Origin: Chimonanthus salicifolius
Lineage: Eukaryota > Streptophyta > Magnoliopsida > Laurales > Calycanthaceae
Assembly: GCA_013350335.1 (NCBI GenBank)
Contig: CM023539.1
Span: 36,504,631-36,568,630, forward strand
DNA length: 64,000 bases
Reading direction: 5' to 3'
Part shown: positions 1-9,245 of the stretch, one piece after another
How the letters are laid out: each line of letters begins with the position of its first letter
Numbering within the stretch: position 1 is the first letter of the stretch
Made by a program: the position numbers and the translations under genes
Notes under the pieces: model-generated
What the model saw: the letters and a program-made list of their open reading frames with translations, nothing else
Told to the model about the DNA's origin: nothing
Databases searched by the model: none

Positions 1-3000
1 ATAATATCCTGACCCAAAATTAGGTCTAATTGTGTGGTTTATGTTAATCATTGTATTTTGTTATCCATTAATCATGAAAATTATGGATTGAGCTTCTTGA
101 AAAGTCCAGGATCGGTCCAATTAGAGCTCGGTAGCTCACAGATCCAACTCATTTAAGTTGGAAGGGTAATTTGGTAAATTGTTACAAATATAATTATTTA
201 AGCAATTTAATTGTTGATTATTTATAAAATATGTTGATTGAATTAATTGGGCTTGAAAAGTTATACATTGGTAATGATTTTAAATGCTAAACCTATAAGA
301 CTTTTTAATCCATGATTTTGATTTTCAGAAATACTAGTTTTAGTGACCCGAAGCGGTCCCTATTGATAAAATAATTATTTTAAAATATTTATAGAGATCA
401 GAAAAATAGCCGATATTAATCAGTGTTCTGATCAATTAGTTTATGTTTCAAAATTCCAAAATGAGATTTGAAACTACTTAAACAAATACTGTATTTTTAA
501 CAAAAATCTACCGACACGTCGTTTTCGCTTAGATCGACCAATTTCGAAAGTATGTTTTCCTCTAGATTTCTAGAGTGTTTATGATTTTTAAAACCCGACG
601 ATTTGGATCGGTCGGATTAGTTTAATTAAAATTCTATTTACCTATATTAACAAAATAGGTTTAAGGGGCTTAAAAAAATAAAAAATAAATTGTTTCAACC
701 AACTCATGCATGCTGCAGACGAGCATCTGCATCAACGTTGACTCATGGAGTAATGTGAGATCCTCATGGCCTTTACATGCCTAGCCAACCTACCCATTCG
801 AAATCTATTTAAACCCAGCCATTGCAGTGAATTACACCTTACCTAACTCAGAATCCATTGTTGTTAATGCTACTCTTCTTCTTTCTTTTTTTCATTCAAA
901 GCTTCTTGAGACTGGTTTTTAGTGGAAAATTTTGAAGAGTTGAAACGCTGCCCAATTCTCCAAGCGAAGTTATGCGCTATTTTCATTTCGAAATTTTAAA
1001 AAGTTTAAGATCAAACATAATTAAATTTGGTTTCAAAATGAGCTTTAAAATGAGTTTTGAAATTTTGTGGAAACTATGATTTTTCATGTGTTTTGGTGAA
1101 TTCACCTTTAAAATCAGAGGTTTTTCTCATTTGTTTTATGTCCAATTTATTTCGAAAATGTAAAGGACTCATAAAGGGTCACATCTGAATGGTTAGATGT
1201 AGAAAACGAATCCAGGAGCACCTCTGCTTTTGGATTTGTAAGTCACCCTGCCTATCCCGTTATTGCACTTTCTACAAGTGGCTGGCTGAAGAAGACAGGT
1301 CTCGGAACCTGACTCGGAAGTTTCGAGGCTACTGTAGCCATACTTAAGCCAAGTTTCGAGGTCACTGTAGCAGTGCTGAGCTTTCGGAACCTGACTTGGA
1401 GGTTCTAAAGTCACTGTAGCAGGTTCCGAACGGATGTTCCGAAGCAAATTTGAGATATTATGAGACTATAGCTTTGGAACTTACGAAGCCACAGTATTAA
1501 GCTCCGAAAGGTTCAAAAGTAACCAGAATTGATTTTTGAAATTTATTTAGGATTAATATTTTAAGATTTATGTTTTAATTATGATGAGAAACTTATAGAT
1601 GCCTGAATCTTAATTAAAAATTATTCTGACCCTTTGGCGTTTTATTATTGTTTTTGTGTGATCACTTCCAGGCCGAAACCCTCTATATGTAGCGTAGCAG
1701 AAACACCGCTCGGTAGCTATTTGTAACACAACGATTAATTTCTCCGCCCGGTAGAAAAGAAGGGATCGGACACTGAGTGATTTATTTTCTATATCTATAG
1801 ACCTAACTCAATATATCTCCATGGTCCAATCTAGAAGATAATACGAGTAGTGGCCTGAGTATTTTATATCTCTAGGCCTAACTCAATACGTCTCTATGGT
1901 CAAATCCAGAAGATAATATGTTAGTGGCCTGAGCACTTTATCTGTATCTGCTGGGCAAAGTCTAAATAGTCTAATCTGGCCATGAAGAAATATGAGACTG
2001 GGCACTGAATATTTAATTGGATGTCTTGATTGATTGATTGATTATAAATTAAAAATGAGTAATAACCTAGTATGAGGACTCACAACCATTTCCCTTGAGT
2101 TATTCAGAAAATAATTAGAAAGATTTGAAATACTATGAATGCATGTTGTACTCTCTATGAATGTGTATTATGATTGATTATGAGTGTATATTCATTATAT
2201 TTATATTTGTATGACAGATACCCGCGATACCCTACATTATTCGGTGAACCCACTTACATGTCTAGACTATAAACGAAGAATGAACCCACTTACATGCCTA
2301 GACTTGATATATTGCTATGAGATGTTCATTTTGATACAAATGATATTTATCACGTATGGTATTGTGTTATTTATGACGATATGCTCCAATGTAAAGAGTT
2401 GAGCATCATGTCATGGTGAAAGATGAGACTATGAAGTTGATACTGCCTCCACACACACTTAGCTACTGGGCTATGGTAGACCATTGAGGTCATATATTGG
2501 CAATAGGTCGAACCAGTGAGGTCATATATTATTGGCAATAGGCCGGACAATTGGAGTCGTTTATGCTCTTGCAAGATGCTACATTTTGACAGTGTCAGGA
2601 CTTAATGCATTTTATAGCCAGTATAGTGCTTTGGTGTGACAATGGTATAATAGTGGTGGTGATTTGGTAAATTGATAAAGTAAACCAGTTATGATTTCAA
2701 GTTGGTAAAATGGTATATGAGACCATTTGTGGTAAGCTGGTAAAATGGTATATGAGACAATTTGTGGTGAGTTGGTAAAATGGTATTGAGACCATTTATG
2801 GTAAGTTGGTAACAATGGTAACGTAGACCATTCATGAGTAAGATAACTGTGAATTTAAACGGTAAGAGTAAACCATTATTGTTATTATGACTAGACTGCA
2901 TTATTTAACTTGTACATGTTGATGAATGTGTTATTTTAAGATCTTTTCACTGGAGTTGGAGCTCACATCCCTTACATTTCAGGTTTAGCCCTTGAGGAGG

Positions 3001-3374
3001 ATGAACCTCCATTGCTGTGTTAGAATAAGGGAGCTTTTGTAGACGACCATATTTTTCGATGATGGAAAATACGTTTATTATATCTATTTTAGAGATGATG
3101 ATGTTTTCTTGATTTCAGTATGCCTGTGGTACTTTAATCTAAACAGGCATTAAACTATCATATTTTCGTTTGTAACTCTGATGAGATGAATGGAGATTTT
3201 TGTTTGTGTAATATGTGTTGGTATATGGGAACATATGGTACATGTGACATTTTCTATGATGGGCTTTGGCGAACTTGAAGATCCAGTCTAGTTATGATGT
3301 TTGATGATTGGAGAATAGAATATATATAAAAAAATTAGTAGCGTTCCGGATCCACCATCGGGTCGGGGCGTTAC
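1..3374 (+). mobile_element. Family A long LTR, copy A1 (left edge cut by about 1-2 bases)
   Basis: The window opens 1-2 bases inside an LTR whose left end reads AATATCCTGACCC and whose right end is CGGGTCGGGGCGTTACA at 3374. Two further copies in this window (29073-32318 and 9246-12434) share the terminal sequences and internal landmarks: 'gaggactca..aggagtcc'-type blocks, a GC-rich TTCCGAG-motif block at about 1290-1520, and the 'cactgagtga' block near 1770. Length of about 3.3 kb with TGTAA...TTACA ends resembles LTRs of Tekay/Del-type Ty3 chromoviruses, but no coding region is attached, so that placement is an inference. No primer binding site follows (GTCTCAGTTAG), so it is either a solo LTR or a 3' LTR; the sequence left of the window would decide. 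Confidence 0.85.
2640..2835 (+). repeat. Minisatellite inside LTR A1
   Basis: About four imperfect copies of a 38-40 bp unit built on GGTAAAATGGTATATGAGAC and CATTTGTGGTAAG. A second short duplication (unit with GAGGTCATATATTGGCAATA) lies just before it at about 2480-2550. The other family A LTRs carry different local repeats at the comparable place. Confidence 0.8.
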
Positions 3375-3637
3375 AGTCTCAGTTAGAATTTTTGTCTTAG
3401 ATCTCAACTTGTGTCGAAACGGTCCTGATTGTGATTGAGAAATGATTGGGCATCATAATATCTAGATGTTTTAAGATTAGTAGATCATTTTTGAGATATT
3501 ATTGAAAATGTCGCACAAATAAAATAATTAAAAACTAAAAGATGTAATGAAATACATTTAGAAGTTTAGAATGTATACATTGAAATATATAGTAATTTAG
3601 GTTACCGGAAACTTTCATGATGTCGTTGTCATTCGCG
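3375..3637. other. Spacer, nothing recognised
   Basis: AT-rich sequence between the LTR end and the tandem duplication. I see no gene or repeat signature in it. Confidence 0.5.
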
Positions 3638-3841
3638 TCTGACAAAATTACGGAAATATCATAAGATATTATTGAGAGAGAGGAGAATTTTGGTTTCGAT
3701 CTGTTTGTTCAGAGATGAAATGGTGGGGATTGGCATCAGTCTGACAAAATTACGGAAATATCATAAGATATTATTGAGAGAGAGGAGAATTTTGGTTTCG
3801 ATCTGTTTGTTCAGAGATGAAATGGTGGGGATTGGTATCAG
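3638..3841. repeat. Direct tandem duplication, 2 x 102 bp
   Basis: The unit starting TCTGACAAAATTACGGAAAT at 3638 repeats at 3740 with almost no change. Because 102 is divisible by three, an open frame of 63 codons runs through it, but I see no domain and consider it non-coding. The near identity implies a recent duplication. Confidence 0.9.
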
Positions 3842-3988
3842 CCTAATCAGACCTATTTTCTAAGCATAAACAAAAATCTGAGCGCAAGCCCAAATAAAAC
3901 CCAACGGGTCAGTGAAGCCCAAGTCCAACTCGTTAAATTGGTCTAATACTATAGCATTAGCTCTACCATGAACCCCTAAATCAGTGGT

Positions 3989-3990
<2 letters not shown>

Positions 3991-4022
<32 letters not shown>
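3991..4022. repeat. (AT)n microsatellite
   Basis: An uninterrupted run of about 16 AT units. Confidence 0.95.
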
Positions 4023-4025
<3 letters not shown>

Positions 4026-4140
4026 CCGTATCAATCCATATCCAATATATATTGTCGATATTGATATATTTTATAAAAAAAATATTAAGAGAGAAAAATA
4101 TCGGCCGATATATAGCCAATATCAAATTTTTCATCCCGCG
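4023..4140. repeat. Fragment of the TATCGGCCGATA repeat family
   Basis: Contains ATATCGGCCGATATATAG and several CCAATAT/GATATTG motifs. The same layout recurs at 51720-51890, and shorter relatives sit near 5760, 17400-17720 and 18770-18830. It is probably a remnant of a non-autonomous DNA element. Element borders are not visible. Confidence 0.5.
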
Positions 4141-4295
4141 CTAAACAGTTGGTCAAACTTTATGCTAATGCAAATTTTTTTATTGGAGGTGTTTATAGTT
4201 CAACACGTTTTGCAGGGACTTCGAATAAGAATGAGCCACCTCAATCCATTGGCAGCCAATCATCTTGATTATCACTATTTTAATAAAATATTTTA

Positions 4296-4470
4296 TTTTT
4301 TCAAAGATTAAAGTGTTCAACTCTCTTAAAGAACTCGATAATTTTTAAGACAGACACATTAGATAATTTTAGAGGAAGTTCTTCAAAGTAAGAATCGAAT
4401 TCACCCTTACTTCCTAAGACGATTTCGTGAACATCACTTAAATTAATTCGTAATTCTACTTTCTTATTCA
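4296..4470 (-). mobile_element. Diverged SINE of family B, within the ZIP2 intron
   Basis: On the minus strand, AAGTGATGTTCACGAA (A-box region) is followed by GTGAATTCGATTCTTAC (B-box region) and ends near GAACACTTTAATCTTTG and an A-rich stretch. This is the order seen in the clearer family B SINEs at 19898 and 54262. It begins only about 40 bases after the splice donor of the ZIP2-like exon, so unspliced reading runs the transporter frame through it to a stop at 4301. Diverged, hence moderate confidence. Confidence 0.5.
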
Positions 4471-4506
4471 TACAAATACTAGAGAGCATTAGAATTGAAA
4501 ACTTAC

Positions 4507-5095
4507 CTGAAACTCCAACTGCTATTCCTTCGAACACAGAATGAAAGCATAAGGCGACGATGAGCAACACTGTGTCTCCCCACGACGTCGTTTTAACAAA
4601 AGATGGATGAAATTCCTCCATCCGTCCATCTTCCACGTCAATTTTAGCTTCTCCTGAACGACCTTTGGTGATCAGCATAATCAAACAATCACCGAGCATG
4701 GTCAGGAGATAACCCGCCGTCGCAAGCATGAAAGCAAATGGGTATGATTTGGACGTAAGATCACCGAAAGTCTCATTCGAATCGCTCAAGAAATGCATCA
4801 TAGATGTTCCCAAGAACACACCACCCGCGAACTGAGTTCCCAAGAGAAGGAAGCTCTCGTTCCATCGGTAGAAGTACGGCGAGACTCCTCCGGCAAAGGT
4901 GCTCACAAGAAGTATGATGAGGCACCATATTTTCACTGAAATTAGGCCTTTGGAGTGCAAGTTGACGGTGCTTTCGCTGTCGACGGCATCATGATCGTCA
5001 CCTCCATGGCCTTTTGCTTGGAAGATGTGTAGAGATAATAGAAGAATTAGGAGAAAAGATGACGTTTTGAGAGCTCTTCTCGATGTTGAGGCCAT
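4507..5095 (-). CDS. ZIP2: ZIP-family zinc/metal transporter, first exon (ZIP2/ZIP11 type)
   Basis: ZIP proteins move Zn and other divalent metals into the cytosol across the plasma or an inner membrane. The start chosen at 5095 lies in a plant-type context (CTCCATGGCC) and is followed directly by a signal peptide (residues about 1-28). Upstream in-frame ATGs add a tail unlike the family. This exon gives 196 codons plus one base: TM1 about 52-72, TM2 about 83-103 ending in HFLSD, TM3 about 119-143, a variable loop, and TM4 with the metal-site motif HSVFEGIAVGV (185-195). It ends CAG/GTAAGT at 4506, and phase 1 fits the Glu that usually follows. The family is about 340-360 residues, so TM5-TM8, including the second metal motif (LHKxFAA), should be in a later exon, which I could not find down to position 1. 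The gene is either split by a long transposon-filled intron running off the window or is truncated. The loop between TM3 and TM4 has little histidine. Family is certain; the ZIP2/ZIP11 clade is likely. Confidence 0.9.
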
Positions 5096-5302
5096 GGAGA
5101 TGATCTGTTTCAACTCTCTCTCCTTTGGATTTGTTTCCATTAGTACAGGCAGGGAAGACTTAGTACATACAGAGGAGAAGAAGGTGTAATGTGGTCCGTG
5201 AGAGCACTGAAACTGAAAGTCCTTCATTTGAGCCTTGATCACAAACTTGTGGGACCATTAATAGGACCCACAAGCCCACAATCAATGGGCCATGGCACAG
5301 CT

Positions 5303-5310
5303 TATTTATA
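5303..5310 (-). promoter_or_regulatory. TATA box of the ZIP2-like gene
   Basis: TATAAATA on the minus strand, about 210 bases upstream of the chosen ATG, implying transcription start near 5275 and a 5' leader of about 180 bases. This is the best TATA match in the upstream region. Confidence 0.6.
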
Positions 5311-5750
5311 CGATTTTGTAAAAGAAGATTTAAAATAGAGTACGATTTAAGGGAAGTTGAGTGGATAAATAAAAGGTGGAGTTAAAAAATGATCTAGAAA
5401 AGTAGATGGATGGATCAATCATAATGACAATAAAGTATATTATATGGAAAAAAGGTCACAAATCTATTTTTTAATATCTAGATATTTGAGGTTCAAAGCT
5501 AAAAAATTCTGAAATATGATTTATGTTGCAAATTTTAAATTTATTCAAATGTTTACATCTAGATTTAAATCTAAATTAAACATCTAAACGTTTTTTAATG
5601 TGCACGCAATAGAGATATCACTGTTTTTACTCTTTCAATAAAAATTTCTAGAAAATCTATCTCAACTTCTTTTATTAGAGTGACTTGTAATTAAATTTTC
5701 AAATGAAGAACAAACTTTTTTTTTTTTGATATGTATAAATATGATAATCA
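5311..5750. other. Upstream region of the ZIP2-like gene
   Basis: AT-rich sequence that probably includes distal promoter. No further gene or repeat was recognised. Confidence 0.4.
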
Positions 5751-5751
5751 C

Positions 5752-6600
5752 GGGTGAAAATCTCGGGGTTGAGAGATATCGGCCCTGCCGATATTTTTCT
5801 CTTGCCAACCAATTTATTTTAAAAAAAAATCAGAAAATTTATAAGAAATTAAGAAAATTATGGGTTTCATGAATATGTAATTTTTCATTAAATATCAGTC
5901 ATTTAGATAATCAAATATTGTTTCTAAATTAATAACACGAGAATTTCAAATATTTCTAAAAATGGATAAAAAAAGGTATAAAAAATTTATAATGAGAAAG
6001 ATCTTATAGACTTTCTTGAATTTTTAAAAAATGAAAAGTGACAATTAATTATTTCCATAAAAAAACGAGTTCTCATCGATTTTAAAATGCACTACTGCTT
6101 TTCTAATGTTTTGAAAAAATTATCATTAATTTTTCATTAAAAAACAAAAAATACCATAAATTAAGTCACCATTAATTTTCATTTTGAAAAAAGAAAAACT
6201 AGCATTAATAATATTTCATTAAAAACGAAAAATTAGCATTAATTAAAAGCAACATTAATTATTTTTCATTAAAAATGAAAAACTAGCATTAATTATTTTT
6301 CATTAAAAAACGAAAATGTGCATTGATTAATGCATTATGCATGGAAATTAATTAGTGCATTTAATTTTTTGCATGTTTGTTGAAACTCAAAAATGTGGTT
6401 GATTTCAACGGTCAAACACATTCAATTTTCTTTTTTTTACAAAAACAAGAGAAAACAGTTTGAAAATATAATTGCATATTTAAGGTACTTTTTTAAATTT
6501 TGAAAAAAATCAAAATATCATCGATTTTTAAGCATATCGCCAATATAATGACCACCATATCCGCCAATATTCTCGATACTTATTGTGTAGGGCCAATATT
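5752..6600. mobile_element. Candidate non-autonomous DNA element (TATCGGC family)
   Basis: The left end has GAGATATCGGCCCTGCCGATA and the right end has the loosely inverted counterpart ATATCCGCCAATATTCTCGATA; the interior is extremely AT-rich. This matches the palindromic-motif family seen elsewhere in the window. No exact target duplication was found, so the borders are provisional. Confidence 0.4.
6115..6330. repeat. AT-rich tandem repeat, about 45-50 bp unit
   Basis: About five degenerate copies built on GCATTAATTATTTTTCATTA followed by AAAACGAAAAACTA. Confidence 0.7.
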
Positions 6601-7051
6601 GTCTTGGAGTTATTGTGTAAGCATATGCCACCTGCAAATCAAAGATTCAAGGTCCTGCGTTGTATGCTACTATTCCTCTGTAGCCTTGGAGTTTTCTCTG
6701 GCAGTAATGTAGTACAAGTGTTGACTTTCCAAGAGTTGTACTACGCCATTGTGGATGAGTCTCGTACTCTTTACTGAACCACCAAATAATCATTATTAAT
6801 ATGTTTTCATTTTGAGGAAATTTTGTTGTTCTTAGAAATTAAGACAATATGTCTAATCACAGATAATATAAAGTAATGGTGAATGCAAGGAAGAAAAAAA
6901 TATCTTATTAATGCGATCACAGATAATATACATACCCAATATCTAATTCTCATAAGGCCGATATTAGCTACATGGTTATTGGCTATGAAAAACATTTGAC
7001 ACTAAAGACTTTTGGTCATTTGATCTACTCACATGAACGTAATAGTGATAT
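6601..7051. other. Spacer with a further TATCGGC-type fragment
   Basis: The stretch 6930-6990 again has CCCAATATC and GGCCGATATTAGC. If the copia LTR at 7066 belongs to a tandem element, the bases just left of 7052 are the remains of its 5' leader. No gene seen. Confidence 0.4.
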
Positions 7052-7063
7052 CCTCTGATACCA
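7052..7063 (-). other. Primer binding site, initiator tRNA-Met type
   Basis: TGGTATCAGAGG on the minus strand, two bases beyond the LTR end at 7066. It matches the 3' end complement of plant initiator tRNA-Met, the usual primer of copia elements. Its position after an LTR that follows pol is unusual (see findings). Confidence 0.85.
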
Positions 7064-7065
7064 AG

Positions 7066-7882
7066 TGTTAAATCTTAATGGTTCTGTATATAAAACTATT
7101 AGATCTAGGTCATATCTATATAAGAACTTTTAAAAGAAATTCAAACTGCAATTTGAGCCTGTAGCATCTTTGAATGTCCCTTCGATCTTTCAATGATTTG
7201 ATTGTAATTGCACTCGATGCTTCACACGATGAGCAGATTGGATTTTCAAGAAGAGGCTGATAGATAATTTCTTAATGGGATTGAATTTGGAAATGATAAA
7301 TCCTTCCTTATCTTCTTAGTTTTTCATCACATAATACATCCAAATGATACATGAGTTCAATCCATTATACATCAGTACCAAGAACCATGAATCAATTGAT
7401 GTTTTACAACAATCATAACATTCATAAAACAAAAATAAAACATCATAAAATTTAAATCACACATAAATGAATCCATCACTTATCAAGTGTATGCTTCAAT
7501 TGTCTTTAGTTGAACTGTTTTGATCCTTTTTTCAAGCACAGATTCAAGGTTGATGTGCTGATCTTCCTGCACTACACGATTAAGAGAAGATCCCAATTGC
7601 CTATGGATTTCTCTTTCTTTCTCTTCCTTATTTCCTTATGCTGTGTTTTCTTGAGACGGTGGAACTTTTTTAGATTCAAAAGGAATACATACAAAGTAGA
7701 GTGGAGGACCAATTGGGAATTACACAAACATTAACCCATAACCCATAACCCATCAAAATGGATAACTGTCCATTTTCCTTTACTCTCTTAACCATTACAT
7801 GCAGTGGTTTGAATATAAGTCCCTTGAATTTTGAATTCAAAATGTGTGGGCCACATCAACAAGAGAAACTGTCAATCTAACA
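7066..7882 (-). mobile_element. Ty1-copia LTR, 817 bp
   Basis: Bounded by TGTTAG...TTAACA read on the minus strand. It is preceded by a polypurine tract and followed by a primer binding site, so both borders are fixed by function. A 74-codon open frame at 7510-7734 on the plus strand is chance. Confidence 0.85.
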
Positions 7883-7893
7883 TTCTCCCACTT
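7883..7893 (-). other. Polypurine tract of the copia element
   Basis: AAGTGGGAGAA on the minus strand directly abutting the LTR TG. This is the classic second-strand primer site of plant copia elements. Confidence 0.85.
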
Positions 7894-8299
7894 GGCACAC
7901 ATCATCATCATTATTGAATCTAAAAAAAAGGTTAACATAAGCCGCGCATAATTCACATTCAAATAATCATAATACGGTCATCATCATAATTTTAATACTA
8001 AATTACTCACAAATGCGAGTAATGGCGGTTGTAAATCATCTTATCCGACATGGTCCCTTCCATCACTACAACATAAGTGATCCACTTAGCATAACTCTTA
8101 AGTGAGAGATTTCATAATGGTCCATATAAGTGTCTTAATACAAAAACTATTCATGTTAGTGATAAACAATCACACATAATGTATACATATAAAATATAAT
8201 AAACAAGAATAAAATATCAGAAACGCTATCATGAATATTCAAGTGTTAAATATCACACATAAATACATAAAGCAGTCCAAAAATACATCAAATACATTA
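7894..8299 (-). mobile_element. Copia 3' untranslated internal region
   Basis: AT-rich stretch between the end of pol and the polypurine tract; no open frame of note. Its position assigns it to the element. Confidence 0.6.
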
Positions 8300-9147
8300 G
8301 GATGAATTACGTTCAAGACTCATTCTATTGGTATATTCTTTAAAGACCTTTATAGGTAGACATTTTTGTTAATGGATCTGCTATCATAAGCTGAGTGTTG
8401 ATATGCTCAAGAGACACCATTTGTTTCTAAACTTCTTCTTTTACGACAAAATATTTCAATTCCATGTGTTTCGATCCATTAGAGTACTTTTAATTCTTTG
8501 AGAAGAAAACTGCTACGGAGTTATCACAATAAATTCTCAGCGGTCTGGCAATGCTGTTGACAATTTCAAATCTTGAGATAAAATTCTGCAACCACATTCC
8601 TTGAATAGTGGCTTTATAGCACGCCACAAATTCCGCTTCCATAGTAGACGTCGCAGTGATAGTTTGTTTGGCGCTTTTCCATAAAATTGCTCCGTTAGCC
8701 ATAAGGAGTAAATAGCCAAACGTCGATTTCCTACTATCAACGCATCCATCAAAGTTCGAATCCAAGTAGCCAATGACCTCGAGATTCTCGGACCTCCTAA
8801 ACTTGAACATGAAGTTTTTGGTATCCTTTAAATATCTCATAACTTTCTTTGTAGCGTTCCAGTGGTTTATTCCAAGATTACTTTGATATCTGCCCATCAT
8901 ACGGATGGCAAAACTGATGTCCGGTCTGGTGCAAGTCTGTGCATACATGAGTCTACCTACCGCTGAAGCATAAGGCATTTCCCCCATCTGTTTTCTTTCT
9001 ATTTCATTATGTGGACATTGCATAAGACTAAATTTATCTCCCTTTTGAATAGGGGCATCCTTAAATGATCAATTTTGCATTTCAAATCTCTCCAAGATTC
9101 TTTTTATATAAGTTCTCTGAGACAGTCCCAAAATCCCATGTATTCTA
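8300..9147 (-). pseudogene. Ty1-copia pol remnant (end of RT, RNase H, C-terminus)
   Basis: On the minus strand the longest open stretch (9023-8490) has PYASAVGRLMYAQ and CTRPDISFAI (end of reverse transcriptase), GYLDSNFDG with STFGYLLLMANG, and the RNase H motif TSTMEAEFVACYKA. Homology continues upstream to 9147 with one in-frame stop (TYIKRILERFEMQN then stop). After a frameshift near 8490 it continues downstream to about 8300 with KYFVVKEEV and LMIADPLTK, the usual copia C-terminus. The 5' part of pol and gag are absent because family B LTR begins exactly at 9148. The element is dead: one stop, at least one frameshift, and truncation. Confidence 0.92.
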
Positions 9148-9240
9148 TGTGACGCCCCGAAATTTAGAAATTATTAATTAATTGAAATTAATGAAAATTA
9201 ATCAATTAATTAGAGAAAATAAGAGGAAGATTAATTGAGG

Positions 9241-9245
9241 AAATT
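9241..9245. repeat. Target site duplication AAATT, left
   Basis: AAATT directly before the solo LTR, identical to 12435-12439 directly after it. Confidence 0.9.

Noticed and set aside
3672..3863. 63-codon frame with an internal repeat
   Set aside because: Same reason: a 102-bp duplication keeps the frame open.
4301..4506. C-terminal extension of the ZIP2-like frame (VELRINLSD...)
   Set aside because: It lies beyond a consensus GTAAGT donor and corresponds to a SINE-like sequence, not to ZIP protein.
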